Positions 23,883 through 36,475 of a stretch of 64,000 nucleotides of DNA are shown here, one piece after another (within the stretch, counting starts at the first letter, position 1; every line of letters starts with the position of its first letter). The notes under the pieces are model-generated. The model was not told where the DNA came from. It did no database searches and was given only the letters and a program-made list of their open reading frames with translations. This stretch comes from Lojkania enalia. Taxonomy: Eukaryota > Ascomycota > Dothideomycetes > Pleosporales. The stretch covers positions 23,966 through 87,965 of the forward strand of contig ML986717.1 in NCBI GenBank assembly GCA_010094045.1, in the 5' to 3' direction. Made by a program: the position numbers and the translations under genes.

Positions 23883-25070
23883 CTGCAACCGGATAACTTG
23901 CTCCCGTACGGTAGTAGGAAATCGTACTCAGTAGACTCGCCAAATCCCTATCACAGGAAATGACCAATTCTTTTGCGATGGGCATAAGATGCTGTAGTAT
24001 CGTTGCTGCTGTAGCAGAAGGTGATGGATCAGAGAGAAAATCAACAGCAACAGATAGGCCCGATAGCTGCCGACCAGGTTGTCCATAGCTGGAGTCTTCA
24101 AATCATTTTTATAGTGATCAATTTTATCTAACAAGCTAAAGAGGTCAGAGGTTTACGGCATTGACGGGATTTAGTTCAATTCTCTGATGGCAATTTGAGA
24201 TATGCTTCAAGAGCTACGATAGTTCGACAGCCTCAGTGTACACGTATCCCTGGCACTGTCAATGACATGTCATTCCCTTTCACCGTCGACTATATGAATC
24301 AATAATTATCCACATTGCATCTTATTTTTTTCGTACACCTGCTGTGAGATTGTGAATTTTTTTTTCAGGCCTCGAATACACTCGCCGAGCTGTTTTTAGT
24401 TGGTCTTAGCGGCCCATCTCTTGCTTTGTACCGCCCCCCACCAATATCATTAACATTCTTAACATATTACTTCAGTGTCTGCGTGACGTAAGCCTAGATT
24501 CCGTATTTGTTATTCGTTCGTCAGTTCTTAACCCTTGATTTTTCCATAATATTTGTTTTAGGATCAGACTCCTCAATCTTGCGCTTACAGGACTTCTGAT
24601 CTGGAGGACTTATTAATGATTGTTTTTCGTCTGCCATCCTGAAAACATAATTCACCGAAGTCGTTGCTGTTCCCATTTCAGATGGTAGTGGGATAGACAA
24701 CGGTTAATAAGGCTTCTATGCTAGGCCAATTTGTTGCTTTGATTGCATACTAGAGAATCTAGCATGCCAGGGAGCTTCCATGGCCTCGGCAGTTTCGGAG
24801 AATTGTTCGCGAGCTTTAGGGCGTAGGCCATAGGTGCCATTTTTAGAGGATAGGATGAGCAATATTGTCTTATTGTAGGCTCAGATCACGTGCTGAATCA
24901 GGCCATGCAGCCCTTGACAAAGTAGTCTCATGCACTATATATTTCTCTACTGTATCTTAGACCGAGAGGTCAGCAGATACACACTCCAGACACATGCATA
25001 ATACCTTACAGTTCCTATACACACTTCATTACGCTTATCTTCTTTGGACCGAGGATGATCTAGATGAAGT
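23883..25070. other. Gene-free stretch
   Basis: No ORF or RNA gene recognised. A CACGTG-containing sequence lies near 24888 but has no nearby clear start codon. Confidence 0.35.
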
Positions 25071-25759
25071 TTAACATTGACAAAGGAATGCAACCTCCCT
25101 AGAAAAGTATACTTGTCGGGCTCTTTGCCTTCTGTTGAGCGTTACCTGTAGCTGTGATTGATTCGTCGTTTCATTCACGACCACCCGTTGAACTAGGAAG
25201 TTGGTCTTGTCCTCATCAGAATGAGAATGTTGAATGGGCAAGAGCAACGGACCACTATTTTCGGCGGCCATAACTAATTTGACTGTGTGAATAGGTTTAT
25301 GATCTTTCCCGAGCCTTTTCCCTCCATAGTATTTCTCATGTGCCTTCTCCGTATAGAATGTGGTTGGACATGGCCTTGTTGTACATATTTTGGTGGCCAG
25401 AATTTCTTCCCATCTTTCTTGAAGTCCCACCCTAAGGCCCTATCCACAGCTGCAGCCGAGGGAGATTTATTTGCACTACAACCTACGCTTCTAGAAAAAA
25501 AAGGATACTGCTTGGAATTGTATACGCAGACGTACCTTTCTTCACTTGGTTCACATTTTGCCTACCCATTACTTGCATGTACCTTTCCGCTTCTCTCAGG
25601 CCCGTTTATTTGCACCCTCTTTGTCTTCGCAGCCTCCGATTCCAGGATGGTGGCGTCGAATGGCAACAGGATGAAGGAGAAGTTGGTATGAGTTGTAATG
25701 GGAAATGGACTGTGTGGCGGGTGTTTCATGTAGGTGGTAGGTGGCAACGCGCCTTCCAT
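25071..25759 (-). CDS. Possible small multi-exon gene, unresolved
   Basis: Two minus-strand frames could be exons of one gene: 25562-25759 (ATG, MEGALPPTTYMKHP...) and 25071-25430 (KAHEKYYGGKRLGKDHKPI...). Between them are several GT/AG pairs, including GTACATGC..GGGTAG and GTACGTC..TTCTAG, that could create one or two short internal exons, but more than one frame stays open so I could not fix the splicing. No domain is recognised. It may be a spurious overlap of open frames. Confidence 0.25.
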
Positions 25760-26281
25760 ACATGAGTACCCTACCTTAAATGAGGTGCTTAGTAGGAGCG
25801 TGCTCGCAGGTGACTATGGATTTGTGCATCCATCCATAGATAGACCGGCAACCGGACAAGTGACGTTCACCGTAGCCTAGAGAAGCGTTTATAATCTCTA
25901 TCGCCTCTTAACCGGGAATATCCGACGACCCTGACAAAAAGATTCGTACACCTTGTGCCATTGCTAATAAAGTGTTCACGACATGATCGACATTCTGATA
26001 TCTCCCATGCCATTTACTCTACCGCATCTACGACTACCTGTAAATACCTCCAACTCAAAACCTCTAGCTCTTCCTCTCAACTATATATGGCACGTTCCAC
26101 AACTTCCTCACAGGCAGCGTAGCCGGCCGTCCATTCTCGCATCTTTTCCCTCCGCTCTCATTTGCCTCATTGCCAAATCTCGCCAGAATTGTAAAAGACT
26201 GGCCTCCTTGCAGGGATTCTATGAAGAAGATCTCTCCTTCCGCATAAGACTCTCTAAACTGAGACGACAAGGGCTTGTTAG
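25760..26281. other. Intergenic, no feature seen
   Basis: About 520 bp with only short frames; includes the 3' region of the minus-strand gene that follows. Confidence 0.4.
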
Positions 26282-27399
26282 TTAAATGCTCGTCGGCATA
26301 GGGTGGACCGAGTCAGATGTGGCGAGATATTCGTTAGTCTTGTTCCCGAGGAGGGTGCCCTTGAAAGTAGACGGTGTGCTGCGCAGTGAAGTGACACGGC
26401 TCTCGGTGGGTGCGGAGGCAGGTCGGGATACAGAATGGGTCCTGGATAATTCGTCATATTTTTCTCTGAACGTATCCTTGGGTATAGTTTCGCCTGTGAA
26501 GGATTGACGACTTCGGATAGACCTAGGCCTACTATTTTCGCTCCTTAGAGCTGGATGTGGAAGCGATGGCGACACTTTCTCCATGCGTAGCAGGGTAGAG
26601 AGTAGACTATTCTCTTTGGTATTGAGATCATTCAGTTGTTGAATAAGCTTCGACCTCTCCATCGTGATATACTCCAGATCCCGTAGCACTCCAATCTTTG
26701 TCGCGGGTGTTCCCCTATTCAATCTTCCCAAATTGTCATGAGCACCGCATTCATTAACACATGATGTAGGATGGGATTTGCCTATCGTAGAATCGGACTA
26801 TGATTGTGTATGGGTGTGAGTAAGTATACGAGCGGAGGAGTCTGACAATGCCTTAGATATCAATCTCTTGTGTTTCTCTCCGCATTTACGCATCCGGGAC
26901 AGGGTCGTATAGGTGATATTTCGTTAGGTTAGTATAATTGAAGTCCAATTTCTAGAAAATCGTACTCATTCCCAAGTGCATAGATTTGCTCGGAGTTGGA
27001 TCTCTGCGAACTCCACGAGTTGCTTCGGGAAGAGCGCGAACTGTGTTTGGACAGAATGGAAGGAGATCGAATATTATTGTGGCTTTCGATTCTTTGTCGT
27101 AGGTTTCGTCTGCATCATTGTCATTCATATTCTGCATACGTATTAGCATTTTCGTTTACCGATTAGAGGAGTAGACATACCGTAGCTAGTATTTTCATTT
27201 CGATCAGATACTCTAATAGACCAGCGTCTTCCAAGACACAATCATTTACAGTCTGTGTCGAAGGCCTCGGTAACATGGTCGATTGCAAAAATATGCTGCT
27301 CGAAGGTAGCGTGTTCAAAGTCCAGCGATGAACCGTTTGCTTGGTGTGGATTAGAAGAAGACTATGAAGAGGTGGAGCAGGCAGTTCGCTAGGCCGCAT
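26282..27399 (-). CDS. Hypothetical protein with coiled-coil segment
   Basis: A multi-exon minus-strand gene. The first intron is clear: exon 27181-27399, intron 27132-27180 (GTATGT, GCTAATA, GCAG), exon from 27131. The last exon is probably 26282-26797 after a TAG acceptor. The middle (about 26800-26970) is not resolved. Near the N-terminus a conserved-looking block reads ESKATIIFDLLPFCP and ATRGVRRDPTPSKSM. The C-terminal exon has a heptad-like stretch (LRDLEYITMERSKLIQQLND) followed by a Ser/Arg-rich, disordered tail. I do not recognise the family. The frame extends above 27399 without an ATG, so MRPSELPAP is the chosen start. Confidence 0.5.
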
Positions 27400-27758
27400 G
27401 GGATATAGCAATAAATTACGTCTCTTGTAGCCCGCCTAACGTGAAATGGCAAGGGTGGTACCAGAATAAACAATACCTAGGTCGTGCCTACCGTGGTGCT
27501 GACCATCACCAAAGCTGCAGACTACTAATAGTTGTTTTATCGTTTTCTCCGACGTCACATGTGACGTAGACTACAGCATTCTTCCACCAGTGGAACAAGT
27601 TGTGTCTATAACACCGAACTAGTAGAGATTTAGAAAGCATATCTTGTGAACCCCTTTGCGTTTGAAATATATTCCAGTAACATAGGCGATTTGTTCAGCG
27701 TCTAATCCTACAATTCCCCCGCTTTTGTATTTTCTATTGAAAGAGCCGAACATGAAGC

Positions 27759-29659
27759 CTACAAATTAGCCTTTAGCCTCTCATTTTCCCTAAATCTCTT
27801 CGGCCAAATTCCCTGCTTGCCAGGCGATAAAATGCCCTTGGGATCTACCGCATCCTTTAGCGTCTCCACAAAGCGCCTGTATGCGTGGTCGTTAAAATCA
27901 TAAAGCGAAGCAACCTGGTCTATAGACGCGTTAGCAATGATCCTCTCAAGCCGAAGTACAATATAGAGTAAGCTTCTTCAAAGAACGGATTCAATGAAGC
28001 AATGGTAGAAAACATACCCATGGCATTGACATGACTCCTATACTTGCTGTATCCGCGCTTCTTGCCTTCTGCAAACATGCTCTGGAACATGCACTCTACG
28101 GCCTCACGGTCCTTTGGGTTCGTCTTGTCAAAGGTCATCATGCTGACGAAGATGACGTGACGCTCATGCATGAAGAAATCGCAGAAGAGATCGAAGTTCT
28201 CTGCTTCATATATCCTAGCAAGACACTGTTAGCCGCAATCCAAAATCTAAGACAACATAATCAAAGAACAGGAAGTGAGAGGAGCTAGCAATGAGACTTC
28301 AACATACTTTCTTGCCGTCTTCACCCATTCAAGGACTTCCCTTCCACTCCCTGGAATGATTGGACTATAATCATAATGTGCCCCAATCCCGCTCCCATCT
28401 TTTGGCAATCTAAACTTGACCATGGGCAAACTCCACAGACTCGGCATCCCGACGAAGAAACCCCCGTGCGGATCGGGCACCGAGGTCGGATCCAGCTTCT
28501 CCCAATCTTTGGCCGAGAACATCTGCCCCTGCAATCGTCCCTTGGGTGCCTTCGTATCTAGCACCTTCTTGACCTCGTTGTAATGCGCCTGTATCACATC
28601 TCTCGCGCCATAGAGCCCGAATTTCAGATTCCAGTACCCAAACCCAAGCTCGTTCTGCAACTCCTTCAACCTCCACTCGGGAATCGGGCCGGGCTTCGGC
28701 CACATCTCCTGCCGCTTACCCATCATGCCGAGCCACTCGACGATATTAGAACAATAGCAGGTATTGGGTAGTAAGCCGTCCCTCCGCATTGGCCCGAAGA
28801 CATCCACAATAGTCTCAATGTCCTCGAAATCTGGCATGTCGAACGAGCAGGACATGTAGGCCTGTGGTGCTGGAGTGAGCCAGATGCCAAGCTTGGTAAC
28901 GACGCCGAGATTGGACTGGAGGAAGAGGCCCTCAATGCTGGGGCCGAACGTAAACTTGGATAAGTGCGCCGACTGCGAATTGGAGACAGCGAACTGGCCC
29001 GAGCGCACCACATCGCCATTCGCAAGCATGGCCTCCAGCCCGCAGATATACTGGTGATGGGTCGCCGTAGGCGTGAAACCCGTGCCGCGATCCAGCGTGT
29101 TGCCGACTACAGAGCCCCATCCCAGCGACGGGACGCTGGGCCATACCTTTAGCCCTCGCTTCGCGCAATACTCGTACAGATCCGTGAACGTGACGCCCGG
29201 CTCGACAACCGCGTACGCATACTCCTCATTGACCTCGAGGATGCGATCCATGCGGTGTAGATCCAGCGCCACGCTGCCGTTGACCCGCGGCGCCGGCCCG
29301 CCGTATCCTAAGTTCTTTCCGCGCGAGAAGGTCCACAGCGGGATGTTGTATTCGTTGCTGACAGCCAGCACTTTCTTTAGTTCGTCAATGTCCTTCGGGC
29401 GCACGGCTGCGGATGCCATCTTCCGTTTGGCAGGCTCTGATTCCCATAGCTCGTAAGGGTCGATATATTCTTCCAGCGCGGCACCCTGTAGAACCTGGTC
29501 GTCGCCAACGACGGCCTTGTACTGCTGGATTGCGGCATCAAAGGCGTTGCGCAATACTCCGGGCGGTAGGATGGGTGTTAAAGGCACGGTTATAGAGTTC
29601 TTGAAGAGGGTCACATGGGTGTTTTGATACTCTAGGTCCTTGTAGGCGGGTGTGGGCAT
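27759..29659 (-). CDS. FAD-linked oxidase, vanillyl-alcohol oxidase type
   Basis: Exons 28308-29659, 28018-28214 and 27759-27919 (minus) give 569 aa, close to the ~560 aa of characterised fungal VAO. Introns are 93 nt (GTATGT, GGCTAACAG, TAG) and 98 nt (GTATGT, GCTAACG, TAG); the second restores the join HVNAM|DQVASLYDFNDHAYRRF. The PP-loop type FAD-binding segment is SRGKNLGYGGPAPR, followed by EPGVTFTDLYEYC and the VVGNTLDRGTGFTPTATHH region; the C-terminal LDPKG-like part reads DPKGILSPGKQGIWP. Members oxidise para-substituted phenols (vanillyl alcohol, 4-alkylphenols, eugenol) through covalently bound FAD. No signal peptide; VAO itself is peroxisomal/cytosolic. The frame is open above 29659 without another ATG. 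Neighbours give no pathway context. Confidence 0.92.
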
Positions 29660-30247
29660 AATGGGTATGCTCAGTGGTAGACAACGTAGCAAGATTCTTC
29701 TAAGGAGTAAGAATTGGGTAGAGTTATTATCGTAATAACTTATGAAGCTGGCATATTTAAGGCCCACTTAAAGTCTTTGAGGCGCAATGGTGCCATGTGA
29801 GGCAGATGGGGTTTGAACATGCACCCGATTGGGGGCTTCCCCACAATGCGGAGAAGGGACCCCACATGCTCCAACTTCAGCCACCACCCTACCGTGAGCA
29901 GTTCATTGAAACATACAGCACATAGCGCAACCTTACACTGGATAATATTAGGAAGGTATAAATAGAATTGTCCAATATGAACTTGACACCTAAAAAATCC
30001 TCCGAATCAGTTACACTGCAAATTCCACTCTCCCCAGTCCGCCCCAGATCTTCATGAAGCCACTATCCTATAGACCCCTACTCGTTGATATTTTCCTCCA
30101 ACCTCCTCGAAGTTGCTCAATGCTCAAACCATCGACTCTCAATCCCTTCTCTCAACCTCTATGAAATTTAGCAAACAAAACTAATGCAAAGCAAACGGGA
30201 CTTACCAACCCCCAGACTCTTTGCTGAAAGCGCATCGAAGCGACCAT
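29660..30247. other. Intergenic, promoter side of VAO-type gene
   Basis: About 590 bp. Contains a GGTATAAATAG sequence near 29954 on the plus strand, facing away from the oxidase gene and with no plus-strand gene after it. Confidence 0.35.
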
Positions 30248-31348
30248 TTACTGCTCCATCTTCCCCTTTCCTTTCTTCTCCATTACTTTGCCCCTGCCCT
30301 CGCCCTTACCACTGTACCGCCTGCACTCGGTCTGGACAAGTTGATCCTTCGTGTCTAGTGGAACACGCCTAGTCTCCTTCCAGCCCATCATGAGCCTGGC
30401 CATCTCTGTGTGAAACTCCAGTCCAGCGTCCGCAACATTCTCATCGCACTTGCGCATCTTCTCCCTCGCCTCCTCGACGCGGCTATCATGCCACCTTCCC
30501 TGGCGCGAATGCACCAGCGCCTGGTGCATCTGGTCCGTCGCACTAGCCATTGCCCGCTCCTCGCGCTCCCCGTCCTTGAAGACAATTGACATCATTTGAA
30601 TGCCCCGGGCTTGGCGCTCGAGCATCTGGCGGTTGTGGTAGTCTGCCTGCTCCTTTTCAATGGCATACTTGGCCTCTGCTTCCTCCCTCTCGGCCGCGAT
30701 TACGTCGAGTTTGTCTTGGAGCGCCTTCGAAACATGCAGCAAGTGTTCTTTCAGAGGTGTCGTGGGTCCCGTAGTGGTGCATTCCGACGAAACATAGTCA
30801 ATCAGCGATTGGACGTGCTTGCGGTTGTTGAATTGAATACTTGAACTTGCCTGAGTGGTCTCCGGAGCATCCCCGCCGGTCCCCTGCAAGGTGAGAGTAG
30901 TGTCCGGCATCGTGCGCAATGGATCGGTATCAATCGCAGTTGACGTGTTTTCAGCGTTAGCGTACGCTCGACGGTTTGTCGTAGTTAGAGTATTACCGGC
31001 ACGCTCGGTGGCGCTCATGTGCGCAATGGCCCGAGAAGCGTCGGGGGGTGCGGCCGCAGCGCTCCTAAGGATGGCGGGTTGCTGAAAGAGACCCCTTCGA
31101 GGAAGATTCACGACGGGGACACCATCATACAAGCTATGAAGACCTTGGTTAGTGATAGTGGTCGCACCACCCATGGGTGGCAGGGCCATTACTGATGTGA
31201 CCGCGGGAAGGGCAGTAGCTGTAGGATAGAACTCGAGGTGCCCATCATCGGCAACATTGCTCCGAGCATCGTTGAGATTCTTGCTATAGTGCCTCCTCCT
31301 ACAATCCTGTTCGCAGCCTGGCGGGACCATGGGGACACTCGCGGGCAT
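30248..31348 (-). CDS. Coiled-coil hypothetical protein
   Basis: A single minus-strand frame of 366 aa from ATG 31348 (MPASVPMVPPG); the frame stays open to 31525 without an ATG, so an upstream exon is possible. Residues ~1-190 are low-complexity and Thr/Ala/Pro-rich. From ~190 a helical, charged region begins (HVQSLIDYV, LQDKLDVIAAEREEAEAKYA, then MLERQARGIQMMSIVFKD), consistent with a coiled coil, ending in a Lys/Gly tail. No known domain recognised. A shorter frame at 32567-32998 looks related over the helical part. Confidence 0.6.
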   Translation of the reverse strand: MPASVPMVPPGCEQDCRRRHYSKNLNDARSNVADDGHLEFYPTATALPAVTSVMALPPMGGATTITNQGLHSLYDGVPVVNLPRRGLFQQPAILRSAAAAPPDASRAIAHMSATERAGNTLTTTNRRAYANAENTSTAIDTDPLRTMPDTTLTLQGTGGDAPETTQASSSIQFNNRKHVQSLIDYVSSECTTTGPTTPLKEHLLHVSKALQDKLDVIAAEREEAEAKYAIEKEQADYHNRQMLERQARGIQMMSIVFKDGEREERAMASATDQMHQALVHSRQGRWHDSRVEEAREKMRKCDENVADAGLEFHTEMARLMMGWKETRRVPLDTKDQLVQTECRRYSGKGEGRGKVMEKKGKGKMEQ

Positions 31349-32566
31349 GTTGATGCCTGGATAGTAATAGATCTTGGGGAACACTCTGATGAACGCGGCG
31401 ATTTGATTGAGCGGATAGACGAGGGGTCGTGCCGTTGGGTTACTTCGCGAGAAAAGGGGGAAGGCTGGTGGCTCTGGTTTGGAGTGAAAATATCCTGTCG
31501 AAGCGGTGACGGGACGTGAAACCACGTGTTCCTTCCCTTCATTGCGGCTTGGCTATGGTAAAGGCGGTGTGATGTGAAATTGACGGCGCCTATCGGGAGT
31601 CGCTTGTGGGAATCTTCAATGGCCACTTAATGTGAAATTATAGCAACGGATGTGCGCGAAGCTTTGCAAATTGAGGATTTAGAATACCCAGCTCTTTATC
31701 TTGTTGGCCCATCCATACAGCCATCACGTCGAACAAGCCCTAAAAAGGGAAAGAGACTGCTACGCGCGGTGCTTAGAAGTCGTGATGATGGTTAGATTGC
31801 GGGATCTCCTCTTCCAGAACAAGCATATTATCTTTCCCAGAATAACCACGCAGGTCATCAACCATCTACTTCAATCTGTGCCAGAATATCGAATTTCAAA
31901 AACACCATTCCTCACAAATTCTGGTTTCCGGGGATCTTCACGGATTCATATCGCGATCATTCATTAATCAACGCTTCCGATCCACGCGCCAGCAAAGTCC
32001 CCCCAGTTTTCTATGGTGAGGGAAAGCCTCGATGTCCGGCCAAATCGCACTGGGGCAACTGCCGGAAAGGAAGTCGGCAGCGAGTTACCTGGAAGGAAGA
32101 TAATCTCAAAGTAAAAGATCGCCTCAGACGCCTCTCAGGAAGCAAGGGACGGGACTGACCGGACGGACGCAAGGGCCGGAAGCTCGATAGACTTGGTAGA
32201 GAATGATCGATGACCAGAGTCAAATAATGCGCGAAACTCCCCGTCAACCTTCTTCAGGATGAAATTGCTTCCCGGCATTCATTTTGGCTGCAACCAGACG
32301 TCATCACCCTTGAACAATGACCAAAGGATGCTCGAAGACGGCTTCTAGTGGCTGCCCTTGGAGGACGTAAAGACTTGGTGGTCGAATTGAACATGTTCTC
32401 CCCGAAGAAGGGCACTCTGCATTAACACAGCGTTCAGGCGAACCTGCGATTCATGGAATATCTATTCCATATACGCCTGCTTCTAAGCAGCCAACCTCAT
32501 ATTAATGGTCCGCTCCTTCAAACTGCTTCTCCGGAAGTAATCTCCCATGACCCGTTGATGCTTTTG
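31349..32566. other. Gene-free stretch
   Basis: Only short frames. Presumably the promoter of the coiled-coil gene and downstream sequence of its shorter relative. Confidence 0.35.
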
Positions 32567-32998
32567 CTAATTGTGGTTCGGTCCTGGGTCGAGTGGGGCT
32601 CCCAGTGCAGATGTCTGAGCCACGCCCATGGAAACTGCGTGTTCAAGCACTATTTCTGGTTTGAAACCAGGAACAGCAAATGTCGACGGAACATTTGGGT
32701 GGATGGTGGTGTTCATGAAGTCAGAGGCAATATGGACATTGCTCGAGCTATTTTGCTGCTGTTTCTTGAAGACATCCCTGAGTAGTAGAGCTTCTTTTCG
32801 GCAATACTCCGAAGTCCTCTTGTCTCCCTTCTCAGCGCCTTCCTCCGTCCGCCTCAGGTGTGCGGATAGGCTAACTACCATACCCCGTGTTTGTCTTGCG
32901 CAGTCAAAATCTCCCCTGGCTCTCCGCTCTTTTTGGTCACATTTTGCGGCCCTGATTTCCTGTCGGACCCCGTGGATAATGTCTAGTTGGTCCCTCAC
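32567..32998 (-). pseudogene. Fragment related to the coiled-coil gene at 30.2 kb
   Basis: A 143-codon minus-strand frame without a clear start. Its first half aligns by eye with the helical half of the 30.2 kb protein: DIIHGVRQEIRAAK against DVIAAEREEAEAKY, and ARQTRGMVVSLSAHLRR against ERQARGIQMMSIVFKD, with the same spacing. The order after that differs. It could be a truncated duplicate or a separate small gene with unresolved exons. No function can be given. Confidence 0.35.
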
Positions 32999-33011
32999 TT
33001 TGAAGTCATAG

Positions 33012-35656
33012 TCTCCGGCGTTGTTGGAGCGCTTGTGATGACTCTTGAACTACTGATGTAGGTTATAATGGTCATTTTAGTTACTCTTCGTTTGCGCACC
33101 ATGCCGACGCGCGAATCGTGCGTGTAGTCCGCAATAGCGAGGAAAAGGTGGGAGAGGAGATTCGGGGAAGGAAGGACGAAAATGCTCTCGACATCATAGT
33201 GTCATGGTGGTCAACTAACTACTAGGGGAAGGCGATGGGCAAGGAACAGAACAGCATGTAGCAATCTGGTGACACAAGTAACAAAATGTGGAAGCCATGG
33301 ATTAATGCGACATCCGTAAATCCGAGGAGAAGCTCCTGGTATCCTTTCTCGTGACAATCTTTCAAACCATATACACGGACTAGCCCATTCATAGGGTGCC
33401 GGGGGTCCCTTAAGTGCAAGATTCCGGGTCTTCTCATCATACTCCGAGCTCCATCTATATGGAGAGAGCACGCCTTCGCCTTAGATCCCCATATCAATAT
33501 CGGCATGGATGTGAGAAATAGGCGCTTGAGAGACCCCGCGGACGGACAGGGCGTCCTTGAGCTTGGAATGCGACGGTTGCGGGTGGCCGAGGTCGAAATT
33601 GAAAGTCACAAGTATATCTGTAAGCGTGTTGGCATCTTCCACCTTCCCAGAAGCGTTAATAAGTTTCTTCTTCTCTGCGTATTGCTTCCCTTCTTGCGGA
33701 AGAACTGGGCCTTCTCATTAGATACCTGATTCTCCTGCTGCCCCTTCTACGCCTTACACGTCTCCCGCTTCTCTCGCCTGCCTTGTTTCAACTGGCGCCT
33801 TCACTCCCTGACCTGCTTCACTGCGATCCCGTGATGGTCAACTTCCTAGCATGGCGCATCCTTCGCTCTTACTTGCCCTCCGACCTTTTAATTTGCGGTA
33901 CTCCATGACGGTAAGTGCCAACACCTTGGCAGATTTCTATTTCTCCCGAGCGAATTTTTCTAGTTGCTCTTTCTCTAGAAGTTGTCTTGCTAGGGCCTCT
34001 ATAATCTCATGATTTGCATTGTCCAGAATCTCGATAATAGAAAGGGTACATGGCAAGGCATTTCCCTTAGCTTCATTAGTAGCATTATTCCTAGAGCCAC
34101 AAACTGCCCTACCTTGATGATCGTTATCATCCCCACTACATGTGCGTAGTATTTGAAGTGCCCCGACCATATCAGCAAGCATACTTCCATCCGGAGCCTC
34201 TTGTTCTTTAGTCACTCGTGCTCTCCTAAGATAGACTTGATTGTCTTAAATTAGCCGGCGAGTCTTGTTGCTCACGCGCAAGGGACCTTCGGATCTATCT
34301 TTCAACTAAGCGAGGTACTTGCGAGCCTATTTAGCCATGGAGACACGCTTTGGGGGCTTCTGTTGGATTCATTTACTAGTTTTATATATTAGGGATCGAC
34401 GTGGAAGACTCACCTCGCCCGTGATACTCGTACCCGGCGATGGGCTCTAGTTAGAACCGTCCTTGATTTGCGCCGGCCCGCTATCGACGACCTCCAATAT
34501 AGCGTCATCGACGTCTCCCATCATGATATTGTCCATGGTTCGCGGCGGAGGCGAGATGTTGACAAGGGCGGAAGATGGGCGGCAGTGACGGTAGGGTGTA
34601 GGCCAGTGACTGCGAAGAGTCCTTGGCAAGGGAGAGGTAGATGAAGGCGAGATTCGCCTAGTCAGTATCCATTCCGCTACTTGTATTAATAGGTAATAGG
34701 AATTTTTTTTTTTTTTTTTTTTGTTTTTAAAAAAAAAAAAATTTAAGAATTAAGCCTCTTCCTTCAATCTTAAATCTATTCAACTCAAGGTTCAGCAAAA
34801 GTTGACTAGGAGGGGAGTCCGAAGCAAGAATATATAATACTATCTTCCCTTGCTCTTATGTGTTAAAAACAAAGCATTGTAGACTAACCCACTAGAATTT
34901 GCTAGTAATGACGCGAAGGAAATTAGTATTGGGCGTAGTTACATATACAGCCATCGGTCCTACTCGCACAACATGCCCGCGATAGGGGGCGAGTAACCCC
35001 GTTCACGAATCCAGCGAGGAACGATGGTACCATAATGCTTCAGACCTACGTCGCCAGGCGGCACCGGTCACGCCTACCAAGCTCACATACCTAGAGGATC
35101 CAGTTCCTTCATATATTGCATCTCATCTACCATTAGGAGCATAATGATACAGCGAACTCAACCAAGAAGTCCTTGATACCGCGCCGGACCCGTATTGCTG
35201 TTCTGAAGGACTGTGGTGCGCTAACTCCCGGCATCAGCGCCTTGACCAGTTGTGAATGCAAATCCCACCTTTTCAGAAGCGCAAAAAAAAAAAAAAAAAA
35301 AAAAAAAGAAAAGAAAAAGCCACCAGCAGTTTTCAGAACCGAGGAAGTTCTAGGTGCTCCCACTCTTGTTTTGAGATGCCAAGGTCTCGTGTAGATTAGA
35401 ATGTTTCTTGTTTGTTTCAGCGAGGACAAATAGGAAATGCGGTAACATGTGGATCAAGATGCCGGCATGCATCTGAGTCGCTGTGACAAATAACAAAGCA
35501 AAAAAAAAAAGAAAAAAAAAAGGTGTTTCGTTAGCCATTGGTACATTGCCCAAGCTACTGTTATCCGCAGCAATGCTGTGCCAATCCGTGCGCCCAACTC
35601 CGACCGTCTACCTTCCGATGTTAAATTCTAAATCATCGAGGCAATCGCTCAGTATG
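33012..35656. other. Gene-poor stretch with homopolymer tracts
   Basis: A minus-strand frame at 33937-34215 is open and ends in a charged helix (ARQLLEKEQLEKFAREK), and another at 34447-34629 contains MDNIMMGDVDDAILEVVD; these may be exons of one small gene but I could not join them. A T-run directly followed by an A-run sits at about 34700-34742, a ~26-nt poly(A) at 35281-35307, and A-rich tracts at about 35500-35521. Confidence 0.35.
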
Positions 35657-36475
35657 TCATGGCAGTAATTCATCCTCAACAAAAACACCCCAGAACAGAA
35701 CCTCTTCATCTTGCCTACCTCTTAGTGGGCCACCGTATATATCTGCACACATCTCGATGGGTATTTCTATCTTCAAGTATCCACTGCCTAGGAAGGTAAA
35801 GAGCAACCACGAATCATAGTCCGGAAATGCGCCGGCGTCGTCCCATTTCCTGCTTAGAAGGCCGTGGTTCTGGAGTGAGGGCGAGCCGGGGAGGTAGAAG
35901 TGATGGTAGGGCAAGGTCTCGGCGGAGTCAGCTATATAGAAGGACGAGTTGAGGGCAAGCTCGACGGCGGTCCGAAGCGAGGTGTCCCCGTCTCGCGCCG
36001 AGTAGGGGTCCGGGTGACTAGTGTGAAAGCGCAGGGTGCCGAATCGGAGGTCCGTCGGCTGGCCGAGTAGGTCGAAGAGCTGGGATGAGTACAAGCGGAA
36101 ATAGCCATTCCGTATTCTATCCAGGCTTGCATCCGGAGCATCTACAACATCTGCGGCGGAGTACAGGCGCTCCTCGGCCAGCTTCCCCATTGATTCGGCG
36201 GCACATAGGGAGGTCCGGATGGACTTGCGCGTGTATTTAGTGCTGAGCTCGTCAATTGCGAGGCGGCGGGCCTCCTGCCTGAGCTTCTCTCTTCTTCGGG
36301 CCTCGTCGTCCGATAAGCACAGTAGTAGGGCTGAGTGGTGATCCGAGTGCAGTAGGGCTTCCTCGAAAATATTGACGAGGTCCTCAAACTCGCGCATTAC
36401 TCGGGCAAGGGCGGATGGTCTGGGAGGATTGTATTTTGCATCATGGTTGGAAGGGTCGCTCTTGTGGGCGGCCAT
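35657..36475 (-). CDS. Hypothetical 272-aa protein with shared C-terminal domain
   Basis: An uninterrupted minus-strand frame, ATG at 36475 (MAAHKSDPSNHDAKY). Residues ~20-90 are helical and charged (EARRREKLRQEARRLAIDEL). The C-terminal ~150 residues look globular and beta-rich, with YFRLYSSQLFDLLG, LPYHHFYLPGSPSL and finally WLLFTFLGSGYLKIEIPIEM followed by EVLFWGVFVEDE. The FLGSGYLKIEI block recurs in the proteins at 44.3 and 45.8 kb, which suggests a common domain that I do not recognise. No signal peptide or membrane segment. Its upstream side faces a GC-rich island. Confidence 0.65.
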   Translation of the reverse strand: MAAHKSDPSNHDAKYNPPRPSALARVMREFEDLVNIFEEALLHSDHHSALLLCLSDDEARRREKLRQEARRLAIDELSTKYTRKSIRTSLCAAESMGKLAEERLYSAADVVDAPDASLDRIRNGYFRLYSSQLFDLLGQPTDLRFGTLRFHTSHPDPYSARDGDTSLRTAVELALNSSFYIADSAETLPYHHFYLPGSPSLQNHGLLSRKWDDAGAFPDYDSWLLFTFLGSGYLKIEIPIEMCADIYGGPLRGRQDEEVLFWGVFVEDELLP

